Source of the DNA: Spirochaetales bacterium
Lineage (GTDB): Bacteria > Spirochaetota > Leptospiria > Leptospirales > Leptonemataceae
NCBI GenBank assembly: GCA_024233935.1
Contig: JACKOY010000009.1
Location: forward strand, 1 to 64,000
DNA length: 64,000 nt
Reading direction: 5' to 3'
Position 1 is the first letter of the stretch, and the number at the start of each line of letters is the position of its first letter. Position numbers and translations under genes: made by a program. The notes below the pieces were generated by a model. The model was given only the letters and a program-made list of their open reading frames with translations, ran no database searches and was not told the DNA's origin. Shown piece after piece: positions 1 to 9,133 of this stretch.

Positions 1-1
1 C

Positions 2-415
2 GGCACCCTGGATCTTGAGTCTTTGGGTCTGCCTGTTTCCGCGGGCGTTTTGAACAGGGCTCTCCGGGCCTTTGCAACGGTCCCGCACAGTGAGGATTAC
101 GAGTGGCTTCTGATCGAATGGATCTGCGATGCCTGCGAAATCGACTCATCGGTTTTTTTGAAATATGTCACGACCGGCTCGCCACCCGACCAGGCCCTAC
201 GCGCCTGGGTCGAGGTAAGAGAACTGGAACAGGCGCTCGAGTTACTTTTGCGCAGGTGCGCAGAACAACCCGAAGCCCTTGCGGGATTGCAGCTTGATCA
301 GATCGGTTTTGCGACCATCGATCTCATCACCGCCTACGAATGCCTGCTCAAATGCTGCAGGCAGGCCAGCAAACAGCAGGCCGATGAGCTACGGATCCTG
401 TACTCCTCACACTGA
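2..415 (+). CDS. Hypothetical protein, 5' end outside window
   Basis: The reading frame is already open at the window edge, so the true start probably lies upstream; the first start-like codon inside is TTG at 23. The visible 130-residue part is helix-rich, acidic and Leu/Ala/Glu-rich with several cysteines, and has no signal peptide or membrane segment. It ends in a TGA shortly before the convergent gene at 439-972. I do not recognise the family. The composition suggests a soluble helical-repeat protein, which is inference only. Confidence 0.5.
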   Translation, partial: GTLDLESLGLPVSAGVLNRALRAFATVPHSEDYEWLLIEWICDACEIDSSVFLKYVTTGSPPDQALRAWVEVRELEQALELLLRRCAEQPEALAGLQLDQIGFATIDLITAYECLLKCCRQASKQQADELRILYSSH

Positions 416-438
416 GCAGCACAAAGCGCAAGGTTTGC

Positions 439-972
439 TCAACGGACGATGGTGCCATCGGCATTGACGAGAAAGTGAAAGTGATTGGTCGCTGTCGGCA
501 GAATCACACCGGTAATGGTAGTCCCTTCCTGAATCTTTCCGTAGAGCGCCTCGCTCAGTCCGATGGTCTGAACTTCTCTGCCGGTTTGTGCAGCGCCCGC
601 ACCCCGCGCGTCAAAGGTGGCACTCTCCTGCACACGAAGCTCAATCCAGTAAGACGTTTCGGGCTCCATGATTCCAGTCGTTCGGCGCACGGGCCTCTCC
701 AGCGTGAATTTTCTTTCCACGACTCCGGTCCGAAACTCCGCCGGCCTGCTTTGAGCCCGGTCGGCCGAACTGTACATCATATACAGAACAAAGCCCCCAA
801 CGAACAGAAGCACCAATCCAACCGGTTTGAGTTTTCCGGGCAACCAGACCAGAGCCGCGACTCCGGCCGCAAGTGCCAGACCGATTAAGGCATAGACCCA
901 GACCGGCGGGCCGGAGGAAAATTGGGCAATTACCGGTGCCACTTCGGCGCTGTATATCTGATCCCAATGCAT
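439..972 (-). CDS. Hypothetical membrane-anchored protein
   Basis: The protein of about 177 residues has two adjacent hydrophobic segments near the N-terminus (about residues 24-45 and 48-67), followed by a soluble C-terminal domain of roughly 100 residues. I chose the ATG at 972 (MHWDQ) because the longer frame adds an Arg/Ser/Cys-rich stretch that does not look coding. No clear Shine-Dalgarno site precedes it. The layout suggests a bitopic or hairpin-anchored protein whose C-terminal beta-rich domain lies in the cytoplasm or periplasm. It is divergent from the DJ-1/PfpI gene at 1099. Family not recognised. Confidence 0.55.
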   Translation of the reverse strand: MHWDQIYSAEVAPVIAQFSSGPPVWVYALIGLALAAGVAALVWLPGKLKPVGLVLLFVGGFVLYMMYSSADRAQSRPAEFRTGVVERKFTLERPVRRTTGIMEPETSYWIELRVQESATFDARGAGAAQTGREVQTIGLSEALYGKIQEGTTITGVILPTATNHFHFLVNADGTIVR

Positions 973-1098
973 GGCTGAAGGGCGAGCCGGCAGCCTTGAG
1001 AGGCAAGCGCAAAACGACTCTGAGGCCGAACAGCCCACGCGCTTTCAGAAACTGCAAAGACGCTTGCCTCCTGGACTGAGCGTCGACAAGCACAGTCT

Positions 1099-1848
1099 AT
1101 GATCCTCATGCCCATCTCCTCTGCCGACTTCGATCCGTCTGAGGCGAGCATCGCCTGGAAGCTGCTCTGCCAGGCTGGCATTGAAGTCGTCTTCGCAACA
1201 GAAGACGGCCAACCCGGTCGCGGCGATGAGCGCATGCTCACGGGCAAAGGCCTGGGACCGTGGAAAAAGATCCTGATGGCCCGCAAGGACGCAATCCAGG
1301 CCTACGAAGAAATGGTTGGCAGCCCCGCATTTCGAAAGCCGCTGCGCTACGCAGATCTCCGGGTGTCTGAGTTTCGGGGCCTCATGCTACATGGCGGCCA
1401 CGCGCCGGGCATCCGACCTTACCTGGAATCCGAAGCGCTGCAGAAGATCATTGCACAATTTGCCGCTGCAGACAAGCCTCTGGGCGCAATCTGCCACGGC
1501 GTCTTGCTGGCCGCCCGCAGCAAAGCATCTGATGGTCGCTCGATTCTCCACGGGAAGAAAGTTACCTGTCTTTTGCGCTCTCAGGAAATGGCCGCCTACA
1601 CGATGACGCGGGCCTGGTTGGGAACATACTACCGAACATATCCCGGGACTACCACAGAGGAGGAAGTGATCTCGTATCTGCGCTCACCGGAGGATTTTCA
1701 ACATGGACCACGCCCCCTGTTTCGCGACTCGCCCACGCATCTTTCGCGCGGCTTTACCGTTCGGGACGGGAATATTCTGACTGCCCGCTGGCCCGGAGAC
1801 GCCTATAGTTATGGCCTGGCTTATCTGGAGCTGTTGAAGCAGAACTGA
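1099..1848 (+). CDS. DJ-1/PfpI family protein (class I glutamine amidotransferase-like)
   Basis: A 249-residue cytoplasmic protein with the DJ-1/PfpI fold. It starts with a beta strand (MILMPI), has a TEDG acidic turn near residue 36, a GGHAPG loop near 97, and the nucleophile elbow AICHGV near 131, whose cysteine is the expected reactive residue. Family members act as chaperone/deglycase-like or stress proteins, but the substrate cannot be told from sequence. The insert between the first strand and the GGHAPG loop makes it longer than minimal PfpI proteins. The preceding 126 bases separate it from a divergent gene and probably hold its promoter. Confidence 0.75.
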   Translation: MILMPISSADFDPSEASIAWKLLCQAGIEVVFATEDGQPGRGDERMLTGKGLGPWKKILMARKDAIQAYEEMVGSPAFRKPLRYADLRVSEFRGLMLHGGHAPGIRPYLESEALQKIIAQFAAADKPLGAICHGVLLAARSKASDGRSILHGKKVTCLLRSQEMAAYTMTRAWLGTYYRTYPGTTTEEEVISYLRSPEDFQHGPRPLFRDSPTHLSRGFTVRDGNILTARWPGDAYSYGLAYLELLKQN

Positions 1849-1916
1849 ACGGCGCCTTTCTCGGCGATCTGCGCAATTCCGTTCGGACACCGGCTCAAAA
1901 ATTGGCTTTGCCTTAG

Positions 1917-2390
1917 ATGCCCATGGCAACGGATACGCTCGTGGAAAACCTGCTCCGCAATTCTCTCGTGTTTCTGGCCGGCCTGGTAGTCGGTAGCGCC
2001 GTGAACATGGGTCTGATCATGCTCGGAAGCGCCATCGTTCCCGCCCCGGAGGGTGTCGATGTCACAAGCATGGAGAGCCTTCGGGCCAGCATGCATCTAT
2101 TTGAGCCACACCACTTTGTGTTTCCTTTTTTGGGGCACGCCCTCGGAACCCTGGTCGGCGCCGCGCTCGTGGCACGGTTGGCTATTTCCAGTCAGTTCGG
2201 GCTCGCGATGGCTATCGGCGTATTGTTTTTTATAGGCGGCGTCACGAATATCCTCCAACTGGGTGGGCCGATCTGGTTTAACGCGATCGATCTGATTCTC
2301 GCTTATCTCCCCATGGCCTGGCTGGGTGCAAAGATCGCGAAGCGAGTCAGGTCGGCCCCGGAGAATTCGGTGAGCACGATCGCCTCGTGA
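1917..2390 (+). CDS. Small integral membrane protein
   Basis: A 157-residue protein with about four hydrophobic helices (roughly residues 12-38, 60-85, 90-110 and 115-138) and a basic cytoplasmic tail. A second ATG two codons downstream is an equally good start. Glycine-rich helix faces (AGLVVGSAVNMG, GHALGTLVGAAL) are typical of tightly packed bundles. No transporter signature is visible and I do not recognise a named family. It follows the DJ-1/PfpI gene by 68 bases on the same strand, so co-transcription is possible. Confidence 0.6.
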   Translation: MPMATDTLVENLLRNSLVFLAGLVVGSAVNMGLIMLGSAIVPAPEGVDVTSMESLRASMHLFEPHHFVFPFLGHALGTLVGAALVARLAISSQFGLAMAIGVLFFIGGVTNILQLGGPIWFNAIDLILAYLPMAWLGAKIAKRVRSAPENSVSTIAS

Positions 2391-2486
2391 CGGCCCGGGA
2401 GCGCCGGCGCGGCGCTCGCGAAAATCGATTGCATGGGTGCTTCATCGACGTTTAGATAGGGTGTTGCCGACAGCCCTGGAGGAAGG

Positions 2487-2795
2487 ATGAAGATCGTACG
2501 CGTACATTATACCGTCAAACCTGAGTTCGTGGCGCAGAACCGCGCGAATATTGAAGCTGTGATGAGCGACCTGAAGCGAAATCCAATTGAGGGCATGCGC
2601 TACTCGTGTTTTCTGCTGCCCGATGGCGGCAGCTTTATGCACCTGAATATTGCTCGGGACCAGGCTGCGATCGACGAGCTGACCGGACGCGAGCCTTTCA
2701 AGGAATTTCAGAAACAACTTAAGGCGAGCGGACCGGTGTCTCCTCCAAAGCCCGAAGACCTAACCCTGGTTGGCGCCGGCTTTGAAATGCTTTAG
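2487..2795 (+). CDS. Dimeric alpha-beta barrel (ABM-like) protein
   Basis: A 102-residue soluble protein with the outline of the antibiotic-biosynthesis-monooxygenase/ferredoxin-like superfamily. It has a first strand MKIVRVHYTV, a helix with a Glu/Val/Met face, a strand RYSCFLLPDG, and the pair SFMHLNIARD with a following helix that ends in FKEFQ. The strong ribosome site GGAGGAAGG directly before the ATG supports the start. Members of this fold act on varied substrates or have no catalysis, so no reaction is assigned. Confidence 0.6.
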   Translation: MKIVRVHYTVKPEFVAQNRANIEAVMSDLKRNPIEGMRYSCFLLPDGGSFMHLNIARDQAAIDELTGREPFKEFQKQLKASGPVSPPKPEDLTLVGAGFEML

Positions 2796-2839
2796 CGCGC
2801 GGCGAATTGCGGTCCAGGATTCCGCCGCAAGCAGCACCT

Positions 2840-3346
2840 TCAATAGACTATTTCGATTTCCGGATTTGAAATCCAGAACGCCCAGAAAGGCGAATATCCG
2901 TGCACGCGCCGGGTCATGGTTTCAAGCCCGGCAACGACCGGTCGGTTCTCATTGACCCAGTTAAATATCCCACCATATAAGTTTTGAATGTTTACATATC
3001 CCAGCTCACGCATCTGCGCGCCAATTGTTTCGCTGCGAAACCCAACCGCACAATAGACTACGATCTGCGCGTCGCGCGGGAACCGCATGAGCTCGCCCTC
3101 GGTGACCCCATCATAGGGGATCAGGATCGCGCCCTTGATGTGGCTCACTTCGTACTCGGCCGGGGAACGCGTGTCCAGAAGCACTACGCTTCCGCCGTCC
3201 ATCAGTTGTTCGAGTTCATCCGGAAAAATCAAAGCGACATCGCGATCGTACGATGTCTCGAGCATGAGTTTGTAAGCGGCCTCGCGACAACCGGTTGCAA
3301 AAAGGGTCCCCAGCAAAAGGAGGCCCATGAAAGATCGGGCCTTCAT
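2840..3346 (-). CDS. Rhodanese-domain lipoprotein
   Basis: The 168-residue protein begins with a lipoprotein signal peptide (MKARSFMGLLLL... lipobox ATGC), followed by one rhodanese domain. The catalytic loop CAVGFRSE lies near residue 113, preceded by the LLDTRSPAEYE signature near 64. Its cysteine could carry persulfide, so a thiosulfate or sulfur-relay role at the membrane surface is plausible but unproven. The ATG at 3346 was chosen because it overlaps the stop codon of the upstream gene (3343-3993) as ATGA, which indicates translational coupling. Confidence 0.8.
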   Translation of the reverse strand: MKARSFMGLLLLGTLFATGCREAAYKLMLETSYDRDVALIFPDELEQLMDGGSVVLLDTRSPAEYEVSHIKGAILIPYDGVTEGELMRFPRDAQIVVYCAVGFRSETIGAQMRELGYVNIQNLYGGIFNWVNENRPVVAGLETMTRRVHGYSPFWAFWISNPEIEIVY

Positions 3347-3993
3347 AGTGGCTTTCGGGCCCATTCGGGGGCCGAAGTCGGCTCTGGTTTGCGGTGACGA
3401 AAATCGGCAATCTCGTGGCCCGGCAGCCGATCATTGACGGCTCGAAAAAGCACGCCGGACCGAGAATAGACCAGCCCACCTTTCTGATCGCGCCCTGACC
3501 AATCCACACCCTCAAGACCCTCCGGATTGGACGGGTGAGGTGAATACGTAATGCTGTCGTCGGCGCATACGTTGAGGCCCTTTGCCGGGTGATCGGGATG
3601 CGTCTTCAAAGGGGCACCGGGTCCAATGTTCAGTACGAGCGTACGGCTGTCCATGAAGCGGCCTCCGCCCCCGTACGTCGTACCCCAGGGCCAGAGTCCG
3701 AGCGCAAAAAGCCAGGGCGGACGGCTAACCGCGGTCCAGGAGTCCGAATAACCCGGCCGACTATGTCCCCCGTGGCAAAAGTAAACGAAGAGTCTGCCGT
3801 CCGGAGACAGGTTGCAGCGATCTTCATAAATGCGCCCATGAAACCAGGCGCCGTCGGTGAAACGATCACGGCTCGTATCCCAGAGTATCAGTTGCACCCA
3901 CTTGCTGGGTCCCCGCCTGAGGATCAGCCCGACGGGCGCGTCTCGGGCAAAGACCACCGACAATTTGCAGTCAGGGGACTTCACGGCTTCCAT
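3343..3993 (-). CDS. Hypothetical protein, operon partner of the rhodanese
   Basis: About 216 residues from the ATG at 3993. The frame is open further upstream, but that part is Arg/Ser-rich and unconvincing. The sequence is rich in Trp, Gly and aromatic residues, with an SPDGRLFVYFCHGG segment near residue 65 and two phrases (SPDCKLSVVF, SPDGRLFVYF) resembling strands of WD/TolB-like sheets. No signal peptide is obvious. It overlaps the rhodanese gene by four bases, so the two are almost certainly one transcript. Family unknown. Confidence 0.5.
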   Translation of the reverse strand: MEAVKSPDCKLSVVFARDAPVGLILRRGPSKWVQLILWDTSRDRFTDGAWFHGRIYEDRCNLSPDGRLFVYFCHGGHSRPGYSDSWTAVSRPPWLFALGLWPWGTTYGGGGRFMDSRTLVLNIGPGAPLKTHPDHPAKGLNVCADDSITYSPHPSNPEGLEGVDWSGRDQKGGLVYSRSGVLFRAVNDRLPGHEIADFRHRKPEPTSAPEWARKPL

Positions 3994-4198
3994 CTGCAAG
4001 CGAGCGGGGCGATTCACAAGTCGAAAAAGGCGCCGGCATGCGGACTGTGATCGAACTGCACCGAGCTTACATCTGCGGAATAGATGGATACGCCATCGAA
4101 TCGGCGAGACCGAGACACGCGAGACGCGAGAGTCGATGGGCTTTGCTGCTGAAACCAATTATGTTTGCCCTGCGCCGCTTCAGGAGAAAGAATTCGTA

Positions 4199-5158
4199 AT
4201 GAAAAGGCGACCCCACCGCATTCTTGTTTCGGCTCTGCTCCTGGGGGGAATTTCGGTTCTCGCCATCGGCGCGAAGTACTGCTTCGACATGCGGCTTGCG
4301 TACGAACGCGTTCGCGGGTCGGGCACCCTCATCCAATCGCCGTACGGAGACATTGAATATACGGAAGGCGGCTCGGGACCCGACGTGCTTGTCATTCATG
4401 GCAGCGGGGGCGGCTACGATCAGGGAGAGATCGTTGTCGAGGCCGCACTCGACGGCAGCTTTCACTGGATATCGCCTTCCCGCTTCGGATATTTGCGATC
4501 TACCTTCAACGAAGGCGCCACCTTCGACGACCAGGCTCGGGCCTACGCCTATCTGCTTGATCATCTGGAGATCAAAACCGTCGCTGTTGTTGCGATCTCG
4601 CACGGCGGTCCTTCGGCACTCTTGTTTGCGGTACTGTACCCCGAACGCGTATCTTCGTTGTCGCTGATTTCTTGCGGGGTGGCGCCATCAAGCGACGCAA
4701 ACCAAACGCAGGCCAACGAAAGAGGCAGCCTCTTGATGAACATTTTCCAGTACGATATCGCTTACTGGGCCCTGACCGGAGTACTTGAAGAGCGATTTAT
4801 GGAATTGATGGGCGCCAACGAAGGCGTGGTGGCTTCTCTTGACGCTGACCAGAAATTGCTTGCCGAACATCTCATTGACTACATGAATCCGGTTTCGCTC
4901 CGGGCTACAGGTGCGAGATTTGACAACGGGGCAACCATGCCGGGCGAACGAATCCGGGCCGTGCGGGCTCCCACTTTGATATTGCACGCGATCGATGATA
5001 CGCTTCAGCTGTACCACAACGCCGAATTCGCCGCTTCCCGAATCCCAAACGCAAGACTGGTCCGCTTTGAGCGTGGTGGGCATCTTCTATTTGCGGTCGA
5101 GCGACCGATAATCGCCAAACTCGTACAGGAGCATATCCGCAACAACGCCCGACCATAA
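4199..5158 (+). CDS. Alpha/beta hydrolase, membrane-anchored or secreted
   Basis: A 319-residue alpha/beta-fold hydrolase. It starts with a basic, hydrophobic N-terminal segment (residues 8-25) that looks like an uncleaved anchor or signal peptide. The oxyanion segment VIHGSGGG is near residue 67, the nucleophile elbow ISHGGP near 142, the acid in the HAIDDT loop near 264, and the catalytic His in ERGGHLLF near 295. The ATG at 4199 is preceded by AGGAGAAAG at good spacing, although the frame is open far upstream. Substrate unknown. A tail fragment of a second hydrolase lies just downstream at 5548-5803. Confidence 0.8.
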   Translation: MKRRPHRILVSALLLGGISVLAIGAKYCFDMRLAYERVRGSGTLIQSPYGDIEYTEGGSGPDVLVIHGSGGGYDQGEIVVEAALDGSFHWISPSRFGYLRSTFNEGATFDDQARAYAYLLDHLEIKTVAVVAISHGGPSALLFAVLYPERVSSLSLISCGVAPSSDANQTQANERGSLLMNIFQYDIAYWALTGVLEERFMELMGANEGVVASLDADQKLLAEHLIDYMNPVSLRATGARFDNGATMPGERIRAVRAPTLILHAIDDTLQLYHNAEFAASRIPNARLVRFERGGHLLFAVERPIIAKLVQEHIRNNARP

Positions 5159-5188
5159 CGTAGACGCGCGTCCAGCGGTTCCTGAACT

Positions 5189-5554
5189 CTAAGGTTCGTA
5201 GAGCGGTAGCAGGCCATCGAAGGCAGCCTTTAAGACAGTGTCCGGGACTTCGCCCAAACTCAGGCGACCGTCGGTTTGCGAAAGGGAACCGCGGCGATCC
5301 CGGCAAAAACTGATTTCCCGAATCGTGCGTGGGCGGTCATCGGGGTGATGATCATTGATACGCGGCTCCAGAAGAATCCTGGCCGTAATGTTTTCGGCTT
5401 CAAAGTAGCAGGTATAGTGGGACACATTACCCCAATCGTCAATGTCCCAGGCCAGCCAGCCGGCCTCCATGACCGCACGCAGTGACTTTCCGTCGACGGC
5501 CCTTTGAGCGAAGCGGGTCAGCGTATAGCTCGCTTTTTCATCGGGATGCAGCAT
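5189..5554 (-). CDS. Hypothetical protein, possibly 5'-truncated
   Basis: About 121 residues from the ATG at 5554, with segments such as AGWLAWDIDDWGNVSHYTCY that look like genuine coding sequence. The frame stays open to 5737, but the upstream part overlaps, in antisense, a clear alpha/beta hydrolase tail (5548-5803) and is probably not its own coding sequence. The gene may therefore be a complete small protein starting at 5554, or the C-terminal remnant of a longer one cut at the same junction that removed the hydrolase's front end. Family not recognised. Confidence 0.45.
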   Translation of the reverse strand: MLHPDEKASYTLTRFAQRAVDGKSLRAVMEAGWLAWDIDDWGNVSHYTCYFEAENITARILLEPRINDHHPDDRPRTIREISFCRDRRGSLSQTDGRLSLGEVPDTVLKAAFDGLLPLYEP

Positions 5555-5803
5555 ACTCTTCGGTTGACCATTCACCACGACGACATGAATCTGACTCCCG
5601 AAGATCTCAAACAGATTTCCACTCGCACCCTGATCGTTTACGGAGACCGCGACCCCTTGTATCCGCCTTCGATGGCGCTCGAAATGCAGGGCGCCTTCCC
5701 AAACGCCGAACTCTGGATCATCAAGAACGGCGGGCACAGCCCGGTGTTCCTTGAGAGAAGCGGCGAGTTTGTAAAGCGCGCACTGGACTTCCCCGGAAGG
5801 TGA
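5548..5803 (+). pseudogene. C-terminal remnant of an alpha/beta hydrolase
   Basis: The translation of this stretch contains DDMNLTPEDLKQI, then TLIVYGDRDPLYP with the catalytic acid, and WIIKNGGHSPVF with the catalytic His. These are the last quarter of an alpha/beta hydrolase. There is no nucleophile elbow or N-terminal half, and upstream DNA turns abruptly into an unrelated gene on the other strand near 5548. It is not the tail of the 4199-5158 hydrolase, which has its own. I read it as a truncated gene left by a deletion or rearrangement; an assembly join is the alternative. Confidence 0.6.
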
Positions 5804-5863
5804 GTTTGCGGCCTCCGGCTCACGCTGTTCCTTCTTTTGCTTTTGCCTCTGCTGGTTCTTCGC

Positions 5864-8800
5864 TTACGAATCAATGTCGATTACTACGAGCGCGACGTCG
5901 TCGCCAATGAGGTCAGCGCCGCCGCTCCACTCGGCCACGCTTTCAATCAGAAGGTCTGCCAGAGACTCCGCTTTAAGGTTCGCCCCCTGCCGAATGCAAT
6001 CCTCAAAACGCGCTTCGCCAAAAATACCCGTGCTTCTGGATCCGGCCTCAAGAAATCCGTCTGTGTACAGGACCAGGCGATCTCCAGGATCCAGCGAAAC
6101 GGTCTGCTGGCCGAACATCCCGTCTTCAAAGAACGCGAGCAGCCTCCCTTCCGGTCGCAATGCCCGCAATTCGCCGCTGCTTCCTTTCCAGAGATAGACC
6201 GGCGGATGGCCACCGCTTGCAATTGTAAGTGTGCGATTTTTCGCATCGACGAAGACATAGCAGGCCGTAACGAACTCGTTGCGCGTGTTACCGAGCAATG
6301 ATTCGTTCAGCCGACGGAACAGGCGCTCGGGTTGCGTGAAGTCGGTTTGATAAAACCAGAAAGCCACTTTGAGCATAGAAACGATAAGGGCCGCGGGAAC
6401 TCCGTGCCCGGAGACGTCCGCCACCAGTACGCCCAGGCGGTGATCGTCCAGCGGAGCAAAATCATAGAAATCCCCGCCAACGCGCTCCATGGTGCGGTAG
6501 CGTGCTGCCAGGGTCAATCCGGGAACCCGCGGAACTTCGCGCGGTATGAGGGATTCCTGAATCAGTCGCGCAATGTCGAGCTCACTTTCCAGGGCGGCCA
6601 GCTGCGACTGAGACTGAGCAGCGCGTTTTAGATCCAGAAGTGTGCCCACCCGGGCCAGCAATTCCCGCGAGTCAAAGGGCTTGACCAGGTAGTCGTTGGC
6701 CCCGTGCTCAAGGCCTGCAATGAGATCGCTGATTCGATTCTTTGCCGTGAGCATGATAACAGGTAGTTCAGTGCGCGAAAAGCTATCGCGAACAAGGCGG
6801 CAGACCTCGTATCCCGATAGGCGCGGCATCATCACGTCGAGCAGTATGAGATCAAAACGCTCGCCTTGCTCAATGAGTGCCAGGGCTTCCTGACCAGTAT
6901 GGCACTCGACGACCGAATAGCGCGCCAGCTGCAGGTGATTTTGAAGCACCTGCAGATTAACCGGGTCGTCGTCGACGATCAGAATCCGGGACAATCCCGC
7001 TACGGAGGGCACGTCGCGGATCGCTCCTTCTTCAGGCGCACCCGTCTCGGCAGGCTCCCGTTCCGCTGGCCCGTCTGTTGAGGGGACTTGCGCGTCCGGC
7101 AGGGCCCTGCCTATCCCGGCACTTTCACCTGGTGCGACTGCGTCGAGGGCCGCCGCCGGAAGAGTAAAAGTAAGCCGCGAACCTCCTTCATCACGTCGCT
7201 CCGCACGGATGTGCCCGCCATGCAATTCCACCAGACTTCTCGTAATAGAAAGGCCGAGGCCGGTTCCACCGTACTCGCGCGAAATGGAACCGTCCGCCTG
7301 AACAAAGGACTCAAAGACCGCCTCCAGTCGACCGGCCGGAATCCCGATGCCGGTGTCCTCCACCGTCACCGCTATCATGTGACCTCCTTCAGAATCCAAC
7401 CGCCGCGCGTTCACCACGATCTCGCCGTGTTCCGTAAACTTGATTGCGTTGCCGATCAGATTCAACAGAATCTGATCCAGGCGGTCCTCGTCGGCCTCAA
7501 CCAACAAGTCCGGGCACTGATTGATGAGGCGGAGTTTCTTCTCCCCGACCAGTGGTCCGGTGAGGGCCAGAGCAACATCCACCGCCGAAGAAATATCCAC
7601 CGTTCTCAGCCTGAGTTCGATGTCTCGATTGCGGAGCTTTGAGAAATCCAGCAGGTCGTTCACGAGACCGGAAAGTCGCCGACCACCCGCTGAGATCAAT
7701 GCGAGGTTGGCGCGCATGGTCGCATTCAGATTGCCGGCAATACCCGCAATCAGCGAATCCGCGATACCGATGATTCCGTTCAGGGGCGTGCGCAGCTCGT
7801 GCGAAGTGTTGGCGAGAAACTCGTCCTTAAGTTGATCGAGACGTGTAAGTTCGTTGTTCTTGGTCTTTAGCTCAAGACTCAGGCTTTCAGCTGTGTTGTA
7901 GGCGCGCGCGAACAGGCGGCTCAGCATGTATGCCTGAGAGAAAATAAAGACAAACATTCCAATCGGCATCACATAGGGCGCTTTGATAATCACATGAGAT
8001 GCGAGAATGTCGTTGATGATCGTCGCAAATAGAAAGCCCAGCCCGGCCAGAGAAACCGCGGCGCCCTCACGCTTCCGAAACGTGGCCACAATCAACAACC
8101 CCAAAAGCCAGACTATGTTTATGATAAGCAAAAGCTCGTAATAGCCCAACAACTCTACGAAGGTTCGCGTTGGCAGGATGAACACACACAGGAAAAAGGG
8201 AAGCGAAACCAGAGAATACATAATGGGCGCGCGACGCGCGCGGCCACGCGCAAACAGAGTCGCTGCAAATGCCGTGAAAATTGGCGCCGCCAGGTAGATC
8301 AAAGAGTGATCCCATTGTTTGTACGCACGATACGAGATATCTGATACGAACATGTGGATGGTCGTTTCTGCTGTGAACGGAATACGAAACGCCATGATGA
8401 GGCAGAAAAGACCAAAGAGCAGGGCCGGCAGATCTTTGCGGCGGCTGGCAAAAAGACCCACGTGATAGATCGCGGCGAGTATGAAAGCGCCGAATAGAAA
8501 AAACTCCTTAAATAGATTCCATTCTCGTTCGGAGATGATTTGCCCGGCCGTTCCGAGATCAATGCGCTCCCAGAGACCACCAATATCATTGTCGAAGTTG
8601 GCTGCGTGGTACGTAAGGCGCAATCGGCCATCAGGGGATGGCGGAAGCAAAAGCGGTCGCACAGCAACTCGCGCGCGGGTTTCTTCAGAACCGATACCAG
8701 GGCTGCCGTTGGCCGCGATCAGCTGACCGTTGGCATAGATCTCCGACGATGTATCGATCTGCCGCTGATAGAGCATGAGTGGCGGTGGGTTCGGCGGAAG

Positions 8801-9133
8801 AAGAACCGTGAGTCTATAGGTTGCCGCGCCATCGGGGCCGATCGCCTCGTTTGCGATTTCGGTTCCGGCCCAGCTCCCGGGAACTTCAACATAGGCATCG
8901 GGTTCGTCCGGGTCAGACCCGGCGGCTGTGGGATCCAGAAACCGCATCCAGGAGAAAGACCATTCTCCGCTCAGAGCAATTGCGCCGTCGGTTTCGAAAT
9001 CCCACGCCCGCAGGTCGATGACGCCCCGCAAGGCCTGAGGTTGGTTTGGCCCCGCGGTCAAAGAAAGCGGCACGGACGCATAGACCATTAATGCAATGGC
9101 CAGGATGGCAAACTTCGGCCGCGCACCTCTCAT
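5864..9133 (-). CDS. 7TM-DISM hybrid histidine kinase / receiver / SpoIIE phosphatase
   Basis: This multi-domain protein of about 1089 residues probably starts at the ATG at 9133 (MRGARPK), followed by a signal or anchor segment. In order it has an extracytoplasmic 7TMR-DISM beta domain (about 40-195), seven membrane helices (about 235-435), a HisKA domain with H-box SHELRTPLNG near 447, a HATPase domain with GIGIP and GGTGLGLSI boxes, and a receiver RILIVDDDPVN whose phospho-Asp sits in LLDVMMP near 765. It ends in a PP2C/SpoIIE phosphatase (about 850-1089) with GGDFYDF and ADVSGHG metal-binding motifs. An external signal is thus tied to Ser/Thr phosphatase output in one chain, presumably acting on a STAS antagonist. 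Confidence 0.9.
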   Translation of the reverse strand: MRGARPKFAILAIALMVYASVPLSLTAGPNQPQALRGVIDLRAWDFETDGAIALSGEWSFSWMRFLDPTAAGSDPDEPDAYVEVPGSWAGTEIANEAIGPDGAATYRLTVLLPPNPPPLMLYQRQIDTSSEIYANGQLIAANGSPGIGSEETRARVAVRPLLLPPSPDGRLRLTYHAANFDNDIGGLWERIDLGTAGQIISEREWNLFKEFFLFGAFILAAIYHVGLFASRRKDLPALLFGLFCLIMAFRIPFTAETTIHMFVSDISYRAYKQWDHSLIYLAAPIFTAFAATLFARGRARRAPIMYSLVSLPFFLCVFILPTRTFVELLGYYELLLIINIVWLLGLLIVATFRKREGAAVSLAGLGFLFATIINDILASHVIIKAPYVMPIGMFVFIFSQAYMLSRLFARAYNTAESLSLELKTKNNELTRLDQLKDEFLANTSHELRTPLNGIIGIADSLIAGIAGNLNATMRANLALISAGGRRLSGLVNDLLDFSKLRNRDIELRLRTVDISSAVDVALALTGPLVGEKKLRLINQCPDLLVEADEDRLDQILLNLIGNAIKFTEHGEIVVNARRLDSEGGHMIAVTVEDTGIGIPAGRLEAVFESFVQADGSISREYGGTGLGLSITRSLVELHGGHIRAERRDEGGSRLTFTLPAAALDAVAPGESAGIGRALPDAQVPSTDGPAEREPAETGAPEEGAIRDVPSVAGLSRILIVDDDPVNLQVLQNHLQLARYSVVECHTGQEALALIEQGERFDLILLDVMMPRLSGYEVCRLVRDSFSRTELPVIMLTAKNRISDLIAGLEHGANDYLVKPFDSRELLARVGTLLDLKRAAQSQSQLAALESELDIARLIQESLIPREVPRVPGLTLAARYRTMERVGGDFYDFAPLDDHRLGVLVADVSGHGVPAALIVSMLKVAFWFYQTDFTQPERLFRRLNESLLGNTRNEFVTACYVFVDAKNRTLTIASGGHPPVYLWKGSSGELRALRPEGRLLAFFEDGMFGQQTVSLDPGDRLVLYTDGFLEAGSRSTGIFGEARFEDCIRQGANLKAESLADLLIESVAEWSGGADLIGDDVALVVIDIDS

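Noticed and set aside
3857..4198. N-terminal extension of the alpha/beta hydrolase frame
   Set aside because: A strong ribosome site sits right before ATG 4199, and the extension overlaps the antisense gene at 3343-3993 and has unnatural composition.
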